Source: Brevibacterium permense
GTDB lineage: Bacteria; Actinomycetota; Actinomycetes; Actinomycetales; Brevibacteriaceae
Assembly (NCBI RefSeq): GCF_013280495.1
Contig: NZ_JABSSX010000008.1
Coordinates: 1-64,000, forward strand
Length of the DNA: 64,000 nt
Direction: 5' to 3'
Numbering within the stretch: the first letter of the stretch is position 1; each line of letters opens with the position of its first letter. This document shows, piece by piece, positions 52,390 through 60,944 of the stretch. Position numbers and translations under genes: made by a program. The notes beneath the pieces are model-generated. The model did no database searches. It had not been told where the DNA came from and saw nothing but the letters and a program-made list of their open reading frames with translations.

Positions 52390-52986
52390 TCAGTCCTTGA
52401 AGTCGAAGTCTTCCTTGTCGATGCCGGGGAACATGAGTTCGTACTTGATCATCTGATCCTTGTGATCGACGATCTTCACGGTGCCGAAGTACTTCTTCCT
52501 GCCCTTGTACGCGTCCTTGTCTTTGACAGTGACCTGGCACGATTTGAAGCCGTACCACTCTCGCAGCTCCATATCGGAGTCGCACTTGGCTTCCTTGACC
52601 TTCCAATCGAGTTTGTTCTCGAACAGGTCGACGAGGTCGGCCTCGATCGACGAAGCGGGCACGATGCCGTTGCCCTTCTTGTCGATCTTCATCCCGTCGT
52701 CGCTGGCCCAGTTCGTCGTCTTCGCGGCATCGGCGAACGGGTCGGTGGACTTCGTGTCTGTCGGCTCCGCCTCGGCGGGTTCGGATCCCGGGGCGTCGGC
52801 CTCTTTCGATTCGACGGCTCCTCCGCCGAATCCGCCTTCTTCGGTCTGAGCGGCCTCGGACTTCTGATCCTCGGCGGGCTTGTCCCCTCCGGAGCCTCCG
52901 CATGCGGTCAAGGACAGGGCGAGAACGGTTCCAGCGGCCGCCGTCAGCAGGCGGGGCATCCAGGTGGACCGGCGAATCGGGGTCAT
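52390..52986 (-). CDS. Secreted lipoprotein of unknown function
   Basis: A 198-aa protein with a signal peptide and lipobox LTAC (Cys near 29), an acidic Glu/Ala/Ser linker to about residue 85 and a compact Lys-rich domain. Two cysteines in that domain (EAKCDSD and FKSCQVT) may pair. It resembles actinobacterial DUF4333-type lipoproteins in layout, but the match is not firm. The basic C-terminus ends KEDFDFKD. Confidence 0.7.
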   Translation of the reverse strand: MTPIRRSTWMPRLLTAAAGTVLALSLTACGGSGGDKPAEDQKSEAAQTEEGGFGGGAVESKEADAPGSEPAEAEPTDTKSTDPFADAAKTTNWASDDGMKIDKKGNGIVPASSIEADLVDLFENKLDWKVKEAKCDSDMELREWYGFKSCQVTVKDKDAYKGRKKYFGTVKIVDHKDQMIKYELMFPGIDKEDFDFKD

Positions 52987-53320
52987 CGTGTTTCTCCTTC
53001 GCGCTCAGGCGATCACAAGCGTTGTCGATACACCACGATTCTGCCACGGCCGGTTGCCGCGAACCCGGGGTCGGTGTGCGGATCCGGCGACACTTGTGGC
53101 GATTCAGGCACATCGGGGCTCAGCCTTGGCTGAGTTTCAGGCAGGGAAGTGACCATCCCACACCGTTCCTCGCACATCCACCCGCTGCAACAGGAGGCTA
53201 TGCGAGGAATGGTGAGGGGTGGCCGAGGAACTGTAGGAGCAGATGCCGCCGGTGTGGAGTACGTGCAGCGGTGTGGGCTGCCACTGCTGGTATAGGGTGC
53301 TCCGCAGCGACCGACTCGGC
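52987..53320. other. Gene-free spacer with a long-range hairpin at 53161-53214
   Basis: No gene was found in this 334-bp stretch. CACCGTTCCTCGCA (53161-53174) pairs with TGCGAGGAATGGTG (53201-53214) at 13 of 14 positions around a 26-base loop. There is no T-run, so it may be a mobile-element trace or RNA structure and not a terminator. Confidence 0.5.
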
Positions 53321-54577
53321 CTACTCCGCGGCGGGGGAGTTGACGGCCTTCGCGAGAGCCTCGAAGGCGCGGATCGTCGGGAACAGCTTCGTCGCATCCT
53401 GCGGCAGCCCCCAGCTCGAGAGCTTGACGCCGAGGACATTGGCACCCGGGTTCATATAGATCATCTGCCCGTGGATGCCGAGGGCCAGGAACGCATGAGA
53501 ATCGGGGAACGGGAACCAGAACTGGTTGTGATACGCCCCGCCCGGCATCCGATTGTCTCCGGGCCCATCGGCGAACGCCTGACGCACATCCTCGGAGGTG
53601 GTCAGCGTATCGCCGATCCACGTCGTCGGCGCCACCTGCTGTCCGGTCAGCGACTGCCCGCGGTTGGTGTAGACGTAGCCGAACCGGGCGAGATCGCGCA
53701 GAGTCGTGTTGATTCCGCCGTCGAACATCCCGACCCCGTACTGGTCGGTGGCGATGATCGCGTCCTGTTCGGCGCCGATCCGAGACCACAGCACCCGCGA
53801 CATGAGCGACTGCATGCGCTCGCCGGCGATCTTCTCGCACACCCATCCGAGCACATCGGTTTCACACGACCGGTATTCGAAGACACCGCCGTGCTCGGAC
53901 TTCGCCTCCAGGGTGGTGAGGAACTCGTACATGCCGATGCCCGGGTTCTCCCGCTTCGCCTCTGACCAGCCGATCGACTCTTCGATCTGCCGGACCTCGG
54001 ACTTCGGGTCGAGATAGTCCTCGGAGAAGCGGATGCCCGAGCGCATATCGAGGACGTGGCGCACGGTCGCTCCGGCGTAGCCGGACTCGGCGAGTTCGGG
54101 CACATAATCGGTGACGAGGCGGTTCGGGTCGAGGTCACCCGAACCGGCGAGGACCCCGGCGACAGTGCCGACGAGCGATTTGGACACGGACATGAGCAGA
54201 TGCTCGGTCGACGCGGTCATCTCCCCGAAGTACTCCTCGGTGAGCACGGTCCCGTTGTGCATGAGCATCCAGGCATCCGTGTCGGTGGATTCGATGACGC
54301 TGCGGACGCTGCGGGCCTCCGTGTATTCCGTCGCGGGAACCTCGACCTCGCCGAGATCCTGTGGAGCGGCGGGCAGCTCGGCCACCGGACCGGTGCCCCG
54401 GGCGATCGGCGTCGTGGGAAGGACCCGCGCGACGTTCTGGAACGACCAGCGCACATTGTCGGGATCCTGCCAGTTGTCCCGGTCGATTCCGGCCGCCGGA
54501 TCGACGGGAGCCGATGGGGTCACGGGCTGATCCGCCGGGGGAGTGGCCGCGGTCTGTTCCGGTGACGGTTCGATCAC
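53321..54577 (-). CDS. Serine hydrolase, class C beta-lactamase/NylB-like
   Basis: A 418-aa cytoplasmic-looking hydrolase without signal peptide. The catalytic Ser-x-x-Lys is in LMSVSKSLVGTVAG near residue 130, the Tyr in FEYRSCETDVLGW near residue 235, and GLGIHG-like ALGIHGQMIYMNPGAN near residue 375 replaces the Lys-Thr-Gly box. These match 6-aminohexanoate-dimer hydrolase and related esterases more closely than true beta-lactamases. The first 45 residues are Pro/Ala-rich. It lies 150 bp beyond an ATP-grasp ligase gene on the same strand, separated by a hairpin. Confidence 0.85.
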   Translation of the reverse strand: MIEPSPEQTAATPPADQPVTPSAPVDPAAGIDRDNWQDPDNVRWSFQNVARVLPTTPIARGTGPVAELPAAPQDLGEVEVPATEYTEARSVRSVIESTDTDAWMLMHNGTVLTEEYFGEMTASTEHLLMSVSKSLVGTVAGVLAGSGDLDPNRLVTDYVPELAESGYAGATVRHVLDMRSGIRFSEDYLDPKSEVRQIEESIGWSEAKRENPGIGMYEFLTTLEAKSEHGGVFEYRSCETDVLGWVCEKIAGERMQSLMSRVLWSRIGAEQDAIIATDQYGVGMFDGGINTTLRDLARFGYVYTNRGQSLTGQQVAPTTWIGDTLTTSEDVRQAFADGPGDNRMPGGAYHNQFWFPFPDSHAFLALGIHGQMIYMNPGANVLGVKLSSWGLPQDATKLFPTIRAFEALAKAVNSPAAE

Positions 54578-54636
54578 TCTTCACCTCTGATTCTCGCATC
54601 GGTCTGTCCGCGGAACGGCTCCGCGGGCGGCAGCTG

Positions 54637-54680
54637 GGAGCCGCCTCGGGTCGTGTTGAGATTATCACCGAGGCGGCTCC
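54637..54680 (-). terminator. Hairpin between the ATP-grasp and serine-hydrolase genes
   Basis: GGAGCCGCCTCGG (54637-54649) pairs perfectly with CCGAGGCGGCTCC (54668-54680) around an 18-base loop. It lies just after the end of the ATP-grasp gene on the minus strand. No T-run is present, so it may be an attenuating hairpin. Confidence 0.45.
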
Positions 54681-54728
54681 GCGCTTCTCGTATGTCTGCC
54701 CTTCGCGCATAAGGGCGCGGCGCCGGGC

Positions 54729-56453
54729 TCAGTCGCCTTTGGCTCCGGGTCCGCCGAGGGCCGGCGACGGATCGTCGGCGACGACCGGAACTCCGGCGTA
54801 CATCGCCCTGATCGAATCGATGAAGTGCTTGGCCCGGATGCTCAGCGCATCGGGTCCGCCGACGTTCGTCTGCAGCGGATTCTTCGTCACCAGGACCCCG
54901 AGGTCCGCACCTTTCCACCGGTAGTCCCCGGCACCGAAGATGCGCAGGAAGAACACCTCGCTGCCGTTCTGCAGGGGGTGCCAGTCGAGTGCCGCACGTT
55001 TGTACGTCAGCGTCCCGTACTGGTCGAGATAGTACTGACCGGTCAGTGGGGAATGAGTGATGTACTCGGTGATCGGAGCCGTCTCCTTGATGATCATCTG
55101 GCTCCACTCGTCGGCGCCGGAGAGCTCCTCCCACCGCTCGTTGATCTCGTTGACGTCGAGGTCGAATTCGACGTCGAGGTATTCGAGCAGGTGGAACAGG
55201 AACAGCGGCACATCGGCATACGCACCGGCTGTGACGTTCGTGATCGCCGAGGCCCCGGAGATGCGCGGATTGAGCTCACCGAGGTAGCAGTCGTCGTTAT
55301 CGAGATCGACGAGGACATCGACTTCGAAGAATCCTCGATAGCCGCGTTTGCGCAGACCTTCGCCCATCTTGCGCACGAGCTCACGGGTCTGCGCCCGCTG
55401 CTCGGCGTTGAGGACATCGGGTTTCATCTCGTTGCCGCACCAGCCGCCCTTGTACGGGGTGAGTTCGGCGAAGCCGGCCAGCTCGGTCAGATACGGACCG
55501 ACGACGACACCGCTGGAGGTGATGACCGCCTCGACGGCGACCGGAGTGTTGTTGATCCGCTTCATCACCTTCAGCTGTTCGCCGATGATGTCGTCCTTGT
55601 GCGCCTCCCACCCCGAGGCATCGGAGACGAAGAACGTCGTCTTCCCGGAATCGCCGTAGGGGGTCTGCACGACGAGGTCCGTGCCCAGCCCAGCCTCGGC
55701 GGCCCGCTCATTGAGCTCTTCGTAGGTATCGGCAGTGGTCAGCACGTTCGGGACGGAGAACGCACCAGCCTCATTGCCGAGCTTCGTCGTCTCGATCTTC
55801 GAATCGAGCTGATTGCGCAGGGCCGCCGACGGCAGGATGAGGTCGTAGCCGAGCTCTCGGCAGATCCGCTCGGTCTCCTCGTCGAAGAAGACCATCGCGA
55901 CCTTGACTCGCTCACCATGGGGGACGTTGCGCGTCATATGGGCACGCACCTCGGCATTGAGGAGCAGCCAATTGTTGATCGCCTCACCCGATTCGAACTC
56001 GACAAAGGGCTTGTAGCGCGGTGAGAAGACACGCGGATGTCCGCCGTCCCAGCCGTCGTAGTAGGTGATGTAGGAGAAATTGCGCACCCACCGGTCGAGA
56101 CCGAGCAGGTTGAACGGAGTGGCTCCGACGAAGAAGATCGGGGTCTGATTCGTGCGGAAGAAGTGCCGGACCTCGGAGACGTTTCGCAGCGGTCGACGCA
56201 GCTGAACTCTGTCGGCTTCTTTGCCGGCGTAGGCGGCATCGGTGGCCACTGCCACTTCCACCTGCGGCGGGTCGACGTCGGCTGGTGCCGGTGCCGGATC
56301 AGAACCGGCGGCTGCCGGTGCAGGCGCAGCGGGAGAGCCGGGACCAGGTGTGTGCGGTGAGGGGACCGCGACTGCGTCTTTGACTCGTGCGCCGGGGGTC
56401 GCCGTCTGTGCCTCGGGGCTCTTCGGGTCAGCCCTGGGGGATTCGTTCGTCAT
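54729..56453 (-). CDS. ATP-grasp ligase (pre-ATP-grasp type), substrate unknown
   Basis: A 574-aa protein. Residues 1 to about 75 are a Pro/Ala/Ser-rich, probably disordered region. Residues 90-200 form a pre-ATP-grasp domain (IFFVGATPFNLLGLDRW). The ATP-grasp domain follows, with lid lysine region TPYGDSGKTTFFVSD near 290 and the metal/ATP residues GFFEVDVLVDLDNDDCYLGE then LNPRISGASAITN near 415-440. Family members ligate carboxylates to amines. No acceptor can be named. ATG at 56453 has AAGGAG 7 bp upstream and trims 72 unsupported residues from the longest frame. Confidence 0.8.
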   Translation of the reverse strand: MTNESPRADPKSPEAQTATPGARVKDAVAVPSPHTPGPGSPAAPAPAAAGSDPAPAPADVDPPQVEVAVATDAAYAGKEADRVQLRRPLRNVSEVRHFFRTNQTPIFFVGATPFNLLGLDRWVRNFSYITYYDGWDGGHPRVFSPRYKPFVEFESGEAINNWLLLNAEVRAHMTRNVPHGERVKVAMVFFDEETERICRELGYDLILPSAALRNQLDSKIETTKLGNEAGAFSVPNVLTTADTYEELNERAAEAGLGTDLVVQTPYGDSGKTTFFVSDASGWEAHKDDIIGEQLKVMKRINNTPVAVEAVITSSGVVVGPYLTELAGFAELTPYKGGWCGNEMKPDVLNAEQRAQTRELVRKMGEGLRKRGYRGFFEVDVLVDLDNDDCYLGELNPRISGASAITNVTAGAYADVPLFLFHLLEYLDVEFDLDVNEINERWEELSGADEWSQMIIKETAPITEYITHSPLTGQYYLDQYGTLTYKRAALDWHPLQNGSEVFFLRIFGAGDYRWKGADLGVLVTKNPLQTNVGGPDALSIRAKHFIDSIRAMYAGVPVVADDPSPALGGPGAKGD

Positions 56454-56637
56454 CGCACTGCTCCTTACCGAATGTGATGTGGATAACATATACCAGTTTC
56501 GAAGCCATGAGCCCGATGGTGCAGCAATTGTGTGAACCGGATACGAACGCGCGATCAATTCTTCGCCGGTGAGCCTCATCCTGAGGCCGTGCTTTAGGCT
56601 GGTGTCGATACTGACCCCAGTGGAAGAGAGAGCGCAT

Positions 56638-57087
56638 ATGCCGGTGAATACGGAGAAGCAGGGGGCCACGTTCTCCCTGCCTCAGCCCTATGAGGTCTCC
56701 AGGGAGGCGATCGCGGAATTCGCGCTCGCCACCGGAGCGAAGGCCGATTACCATTTCGACGCCGAGGCGGCCACCGCACTGGGCTACCGCGACGTCGTCG
56801 CCCCGACCACCTTCGCCGTGATCATCGCGCAGAAATCGGAAGCCGCCTATATCTCCGACCCGGACTCGGGCATCGACTTCTCGAAGGTCGTCCACGGCTC
56901 CGAACAGTTCTCGTTCACTCGACCCATCGTCGCCGGCGACGTCCTGACCGCGCTCACCCATGTCGACGGAGTCCGGGCCGCCGGCAGCAATGCCATGATC
57001 ACCACCCGCACCGAGATCACCGATGTCGCGGAGCAGCCCGTCGTCACCGTGACCTCGACCATCGTCGTGAGAGGAGACGGAGAATGA
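56638..57087 (+). CDS. MaoC-like dehydratase, HadA-type subunit
   Basis: A 149-aa hotdog-fold protein. YEVSREAIAEFALATGAKAD and VVAPTTFAVIIAQKSEAAYI match the FAS1-type/HadA dehydratase N-terminal family, which lacks a full hydratase motif and pairs with a catalytic HadB. AGAGAGAG lies before ATG 56638. It overlaps the next gene by 4 bp, as hadA and hadB do in mycobacteria. A (3R)-hydroxyacyl thioester dehydratase role in fatty-acid synthesis is inferred. Confidence 0.82.
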   Translation: MPVNTEKQGATFSLPQPYEVSREAIAEFALATGAKADYHFDAEAATALGYRDVVAPTTFAVIIAQKSEAAYISDPDSGIDFSKVVHGSEQFSFTRPIVAGDVLTALTHVDGVRAAGSNAMITTRTEITDVAEQPVVTVTSTIVVRGDGE

Positions 57088-57527
57088 GCGCCATCGACTT
57101 CTCCGAACTGACCATCGGAGACACCATCGTGGAATCCGAGATCCCGCTGTCGCGCGCATCCCTCGTCGACTATGCCGCAGCCTCGGGCGATCACAATCCG
57201 ATCCACTGGAACGAACGCTTCGCCCGCGAAGTCGGCCTCGACGATGTCATCGCCCACGGGATGCTCTCGATGGCGGCGGTCATCGCCCCGGTGGCCGAAT
57301 GGCTCGGCGACCCGGGTGCGATCGTCGACTACCGGACCCGCTTCTCCGCCCCCGTCGTCGTCCCCGATGCCGAAACCGGATCACCGGCGACCCCGACGAC
57401 CTCGCTCAAGCTCACCGCGACCGTCGGCGCCGTCGACCCTGCCGTCGGCACGGCCCGCATCGACATCACAGTGAAGTCCGGTGAGGCCGATGTCCTCAGC
57501 CGTACTCAGGTTCGGATCTCGGCGTGA
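57084..57527 (+). CDS. MaoC-like dehydratase, HadB-type catalytic subunit
   Basis: A 147-aa hotdog protein carrying the hydratase-2 motif: YAAASGDHNPIHWNERFARE then VGLDDVIAHGML, with catalytic Asp and His. With the previous gene it should make a heterodimer. It ends 4 bp inside murB. Location next to murB is shared with many actinobacteria, including those without mycolic acids. Confidence 0.88.
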   Translation: MSAIDFSELTIGDTIVESEIPLSRASLVDYAAASGDHNPIHWNERFAREVGLDDVIAHGMLSMAAVIAPVAEWLGDPGAIVDYRTRFSAPVVVPDAETGSPATPTTSLKLTATVGAVDPAVGTARIDITVKSGEADVLSRTQVRISA

Positions 57528-58633
57528 GCCAAGCCCACCCGCAGGAACTCTCCAGCTTCACCACCTTCCGCCTCGGCGGACCGGCCCCGCAGGTCACGGT
57601 CGCGAACACCCGAGACGAACTGCTCGACTTCTGCGCCGCCCACCCGCTCGAACTCAGCGGCCAGGAGACGGCGCAAGTCCTGTTCATCGGCGGCGGATCG
57701 AACCTGCTCATCGCCGATGCCGGATTCGACGGTGCGGTCTGCGTGGTCCGAACCACCGGAGTGGAGACGACCCAGACCACGACGACCGACACCCGGGTCA
57801 CCGCCGAGGCGGGGGAGAACTGGGATGACTCCGTCGCTCACACCCTCGACCTGGGGCTGTCCGGACTCGAAGCGCTGTCCGGGATCCCCGGATCGGTCGG
57901 AGCGACCCCGATCCAGAACGTCGGTGCCTACGGCACGGAGGTCGGCGAGCTCATCTCCTCCGTCGAGGTCTTCGACCGGGTGGCCGGTCAGGTCCGCCAC
58001 CTCACCGCAGTCGAACTCGAATTCGGCTACCGCACCTCGGCGCTCAAGCGCGCCCAGATCGCGGCCGGAACCCCGCAGTTCGTCGTGCTCTCGGTGACCT
58101 TCGACCTCCAGCGCAGCGACGAATCGCTGCCGGTGCGCTACGCCCAGCTCGCATCGACCCTCGACGTCGAGATCGGTACCCGCGTTCCGGCCGCACGAGT
58201 GCGCGAGAACGTCATCGCGCTGCGCCGGTCGAAGGGCATGGTTCTCGACGCGACCGACCACGACTCCTGGTCGGCGGGATCCTTCTTCACCAACCCCATC
58301 GTCGAGAACGCCGAGGTCCTGCCCGCCGAAGCTCCTCGCTACCCGATGACCGACCCGCTCAGCGGAGCCAAGATCGAGGGGAAGACGAAGACCTCGGCGG
58401 CCTGGCTGATCGAGCACGCGGGGTTCTCCAAGGGCTTCAGCCTCGGTGAGGGGCTGGCCTCGCTGTCGACCAAGCACACCCTCGCGCTGACGAACCGGGG
58501 ACACGCGAGCACGGCCGATGTGATCGATCTCGCGTCGACCGTCGTCGCCGGGGTCGAGGACGCTTTCGGCATCACCCTCGAACCCGAACCGACCTTCATC
58601 GGCTGCTCCATCGAAGACGGGAAACGTCTTTAG
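57524..58633 (+). CDS. murB: UDP-N-acetylenolpyruvoylglucosamine reductase
   Basis: FAD enzyme of peptidoglycan precursor synthesis. TTFRLGGPAPQVTVA at residue 9, LFIGGGSNLLIADAGFDG near residue 47 and GLEALSGIPGSVGATPIQNVGAYG (split: ALSGIPGSVGATP, IQNVGAYGTEV) are the FAD-binding and catalytic signatures. KTSAAWLIEHAGFSKG near residue 288 and ALTNRGHAS follow. GTG start at 57524 overlaps the HadB gene. Length (369 aa) is normal for the actinobacterial type. Confidence 0.96.
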   Translation: MSQAHPQELSSFTTFRLGGPAPQVTVANTRDELLDFCAAHPLELSGQETAQVLFIGGGSNLLIADAGFDGAVCVVRTTGVETTQTTTTDTRVTAEAGENWDDSVAHTLDLGLSGLEALSGIPGSVGATPIQNVGAYGTEVGELISSVEVFDRVAGQVRHLTAVELEFGYRTSALKRAQIAAGTPQFVVLSVTFDLQRSDESLPVRYAQLASTLDVEIGTRVPAARVRENVIALRRSKGMVLDATDHDSWSAGSFFTNPIVENAEVLPAEAPRYPMTDPLSGAKIEGKTKTSAAWLIEHAGFSKGFSLGEGLASLSTKHTLALTNRGHASTADVIDLASTVVAGVEDAFGITLEPEPTFIGCSIEDGKRL

Positions 58634-58637
58634 ACTG

Positions 58638-60293
58638 GTGGCCGTGTCATTACGACGGAGAATCACCGCACTCGTCATCACCTTGGCCGTGGTTGCGCTT
58701 GTGACCCTGCCCTGGGCGCTGTTCACCTCGCGGGCCGATCTCACCTTCGGCCCGCACGAGGCGCAGTACCGGGTCACCGCGGACTCCCGGCTCACCGTCG
58801 ACTTCGGCCCCCTGGGCAGACTGCTCGTCCCCACCGACGATGTCATCCCCCTCGGTTTAGGACTGCACGTCGACATCGGTGAGATCCCCGTGTCCGGTGA
58901 TTCCGGTGACGACGAGCGACCTGCGGCCGATCCCGCGGAGGTGGCCGACCCTGGCGGGGGAACCGTCGATGCCCTCGGCGGCGACATCGCCTCCTACGCT
59001 TCGCTGTTCTCGGCCCCGCAGGCGCAGATCGACCAGGTCATCGACGGACTCAGCCGGGAGATCCTCACACGATGGGCGTTGGCCGTGTGCATCATCACCG
59101 GGGGACTCGTCGGCCTGGCCCTCTTCCTCGGGCCCGCCCGGGTCGACACCATCATCCGCGCCTTCGTCGGCAAGGAACTCCTCGGCATCGGACTGGTGCT
59201 CGTACTCGTCCTCACCGGATTGGGTGCCGTCGTTCTCAACCGTCCGAAGCCGATCGTGGGCGATCCGGCGTTCGAGGGCACACCACTGGCCGGATCCCAG
59301 GTCACGGGCCGCCTCGGCGGAATCATCGACACCGCATTCGGTGCGGTGCAGGACTTCGCCGACGACAACGACGCCTTCTACGACGAAGTTCTCGAAGCCC
59401 TGCGGGCGCAATGGAACGACCGCCCGATCACCGGCAACTGGACCGATCGGGGACTCGTCCCGTCTGCCGGAGTCGGCGCACCCGCTGCCGACAGCGCTGA
59501 GGGCGAAGGGCGGGAAGGTGTGTCCACGTTCGTCTACGGCTCCGACATCCACTGCAATATCGGAATGGCGCGCGTCGTCGGTGCGGTTGCGGAGATGAGC
59601 CGAGCCGATGCCTATATCGACGGCGGAGACGTCTCCATGACGGGCACCTCGGCCGAGAACTACTGCCTCGACGTCGTCGACGACGAACTGCCGGAGAAGC
59701 TGCCGCGCATGATCGTCAAAGGCAACCACGATTCCATGGGCACGACCCGGCACGCGAAGGCCCGCGGGTGGAACGTGCTCGAGGACTCCACCGCGGAGAT
59801 GGCCGGGGTGACTTTCTTCGGTGCCGCCGACCCGCGCCGGACCGTGTTCGGATCCGGTCCGCAGCTGGAGACGGACCTCACCGCCGACCAGTACGCACAA
59901 CGGCTGCGCGACGAAGCCTGCCAGGCCGACTTCGACATCATGCTCATCCACGATCCCGCCGTCGGCGGACCGAGCCTGCGCTCGGGCTGCGCCGACTACG
60001 CTCTCAGCGGGCACTGGCACCGACGGGTCGGACCGGAGAACTTCGGTTCGGGAACCCGCTACGTCAGCTCGACGACCGGGGGTGCGCTGGCGAACGCGCT
60101 GACACCGGGACCGCTGAAGATGAACGCGGAACTGAGCATCATCCGGGTCGACAATGAGACGAAGCGCCCCATCGACGTGCAGATCATCACCGTCACACCC
60201 GACAAGCAGGTGCAGATCGACCCCTGGGTGCGGTTCCCCGAACCCAGGCCGCTCGTGGGCCAGCCACCTGCCGATGAACCGGTGGGTGAGTGA
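58638..60293 (+). CDS. Membrane-anchored metallophosphoesterase
   Basis: A 551-aa protein. Helix 1 lies at about residues 7-27, an extracytoplasmic segment follows to about 140, then two helices near 147-168 and 182-202. The C-terminal catalytic domain has the calcineurin set: YGSDIHCNIG near 300, YIDGGDVSM, IVKGNHDSMGTTRHA near 360, LIHDPAV and LSGHWHRRVG near 455. Topology suggests an extracellular phosphoesterase. GTG at 58638 or 58644. It starts 4 bp after murB. Substrate unknown. Confidence 0.85.
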   Translation: MAVSLRRRITALVITLAVVALVTLPWALFTSRADLTFGPHEAQYRVTADSRLTVDFGPLGRLLVPTDDVIPLGLGLHVDIGEIPVSGDSGDDERPAADPAEVADPGGGTVDALGGDIASYASLFSAPQAQIDQVIDGLSREILTRWALAVCIITGGLVGLALFLGPARVDTIIRAFVGKELLGIGLVLVLVLTGLGAVVLNRPKPIVGDPAFEGTPLAGSQVTGRLGGIIDTAFGAVQDFADDNDAFYDEVLEALRAQWNDRPITGNWTDRGLVPSAGVGAPAADSAEGEGREGVSTFVYGSDIHCNIGMARVVGAVAEMSRADAYIDGGDVSMTGTSAENYCLDVVDDELPEKLPRMIVKGNHDSMGTTRHAKARGWNVLEDSTAEMAGVTFFGAADPRRTVFGSGPQLETDLTADQYAQRLRDEACQADFDIMLIHDPAVGGPSLRSGCADYALSGHWHRRVGPENFGSGTRYVSSTTGGALANALTPGPLKMNAELSIIRVDNETKRPIDVQIITVTPDKQVQIDPWVRFPEPRPLVGQPPADEPVGE

Positions 60294-60415
60294 GCGTCGA
60301 CACGTTCGACACATTGCTTCGACCCTCGGTTCGACGAATAACGGTCGAGCACGGTATGCTCGTTTCTCGTGGTCGGACACCACAGGGATCGACACGATCG
60401 CTCAAGTCCGATCAG
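60294..60415. other. Spacer before tRNA-Trp with three TTCGAC repeats
   Basis: TTCGAC occurs at 60305, 60318 and 60330, 12-13 bp apart, and TATGCT at 60355-60360 could be a -10 box for tRNA-Trp. The repeats lie where upstream regulatory sites would be expected. Confidence 0.35.
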
Positions 60416-60488
60416 AGGGGTGTGGCGCAATTGGTAGCGCAACGGTCTCCAAAACCGTAGGTTGCAGGTTCGAGTCCTGTCACCCCTG
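60416..60488 (+). tRNA. tRNA-Trp (CCA)
   Basis: AGGGGTG at 60416-60422 pairs with CACCCCT at 60481-60487. The anticodon stem ACGGT/ACCGT encloses CTCCAAA, giving anticodon CCA. D-stem GCGC/GCGC and T-loop TTCGAGT are present. Its place directly before secE is conserved in many bacteria. Confidence 0.98.
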
Positions 60489-60583
60489 CGCAGTTGACTC
60501 TGCCGAAGTCTCATCGGCCAGGCGCCGTCCTCGACCGGCACGAACAATTGTGAAGCCAAACGAAACCGACCGAGTGAGGATGT

Positions 60584-60862
60584 GTGAGCGACACACCGGC
60601 AAAGCAGACTGGCAGCGCACCCAACAGTGCCTCCGGTCCAAAGAAGCTCGGATTCTTCGGACGAATCCTGCAGTTCTTCCGCGAAGTGGTGGCAGAGCTC
60701 AAGAAGGTCGTCACTCCGACCCGGAAGCAGCTGCTCAACTACACGCTCGTCGTGCTGGGCTTCATCCTGTTCATGATGCTTCTCGTCACGGGCCTCGACC
60801 TGGTCTTCGGCAAGCTCGTCGGCTGGGTGTTCGGCGGAACTCCGCTGTGGCCCCTGTGGTGA
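60584..60862 (+). CDS. secE: Preprotein translocase subunit SecE
   Basis: A 92-aa protein with a hydrophilic N-terminus and the SecE core FFREVVAELKKVVTPTRKQL followed by one membrane helix (TLVVLGFILFMMLLVTGL). It clamps the SecY halves together. GTG start at 60584. Confidence 0.95.
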   Translation: MSDTPAKQTGSAPNSASGPKKLGFFGRILQFFREVVAELKKVVTPTRKQLLNYTLVVLGFILFMMLLVTGLDLVFGKLVGWVFGGTPLWPLW

Positions 60863-60944
60863 TGCGGCCTCAGCCGTGAACCACCCCAAGCTCAAACTTC
60901 ACTCCCTACCGGGAATCACAAAACGCGAAGCGAGGAATTGATCG

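Noticed and set aside
53321-54577. Serine hydrolase as an antibiotic-resistance beta-lactamase
   Set aside because: No signal peptide and no Lys-Thr-Gly box; the motif pattern fits NylB-like esterases and amide hydrolases better.
54825-56024. A 399-codon plus-strand frame over the ATP-grasp gene
   Set aside because: It mirrors the codons of the real minus-strand gene and has no ribosome site or recognisable domain.
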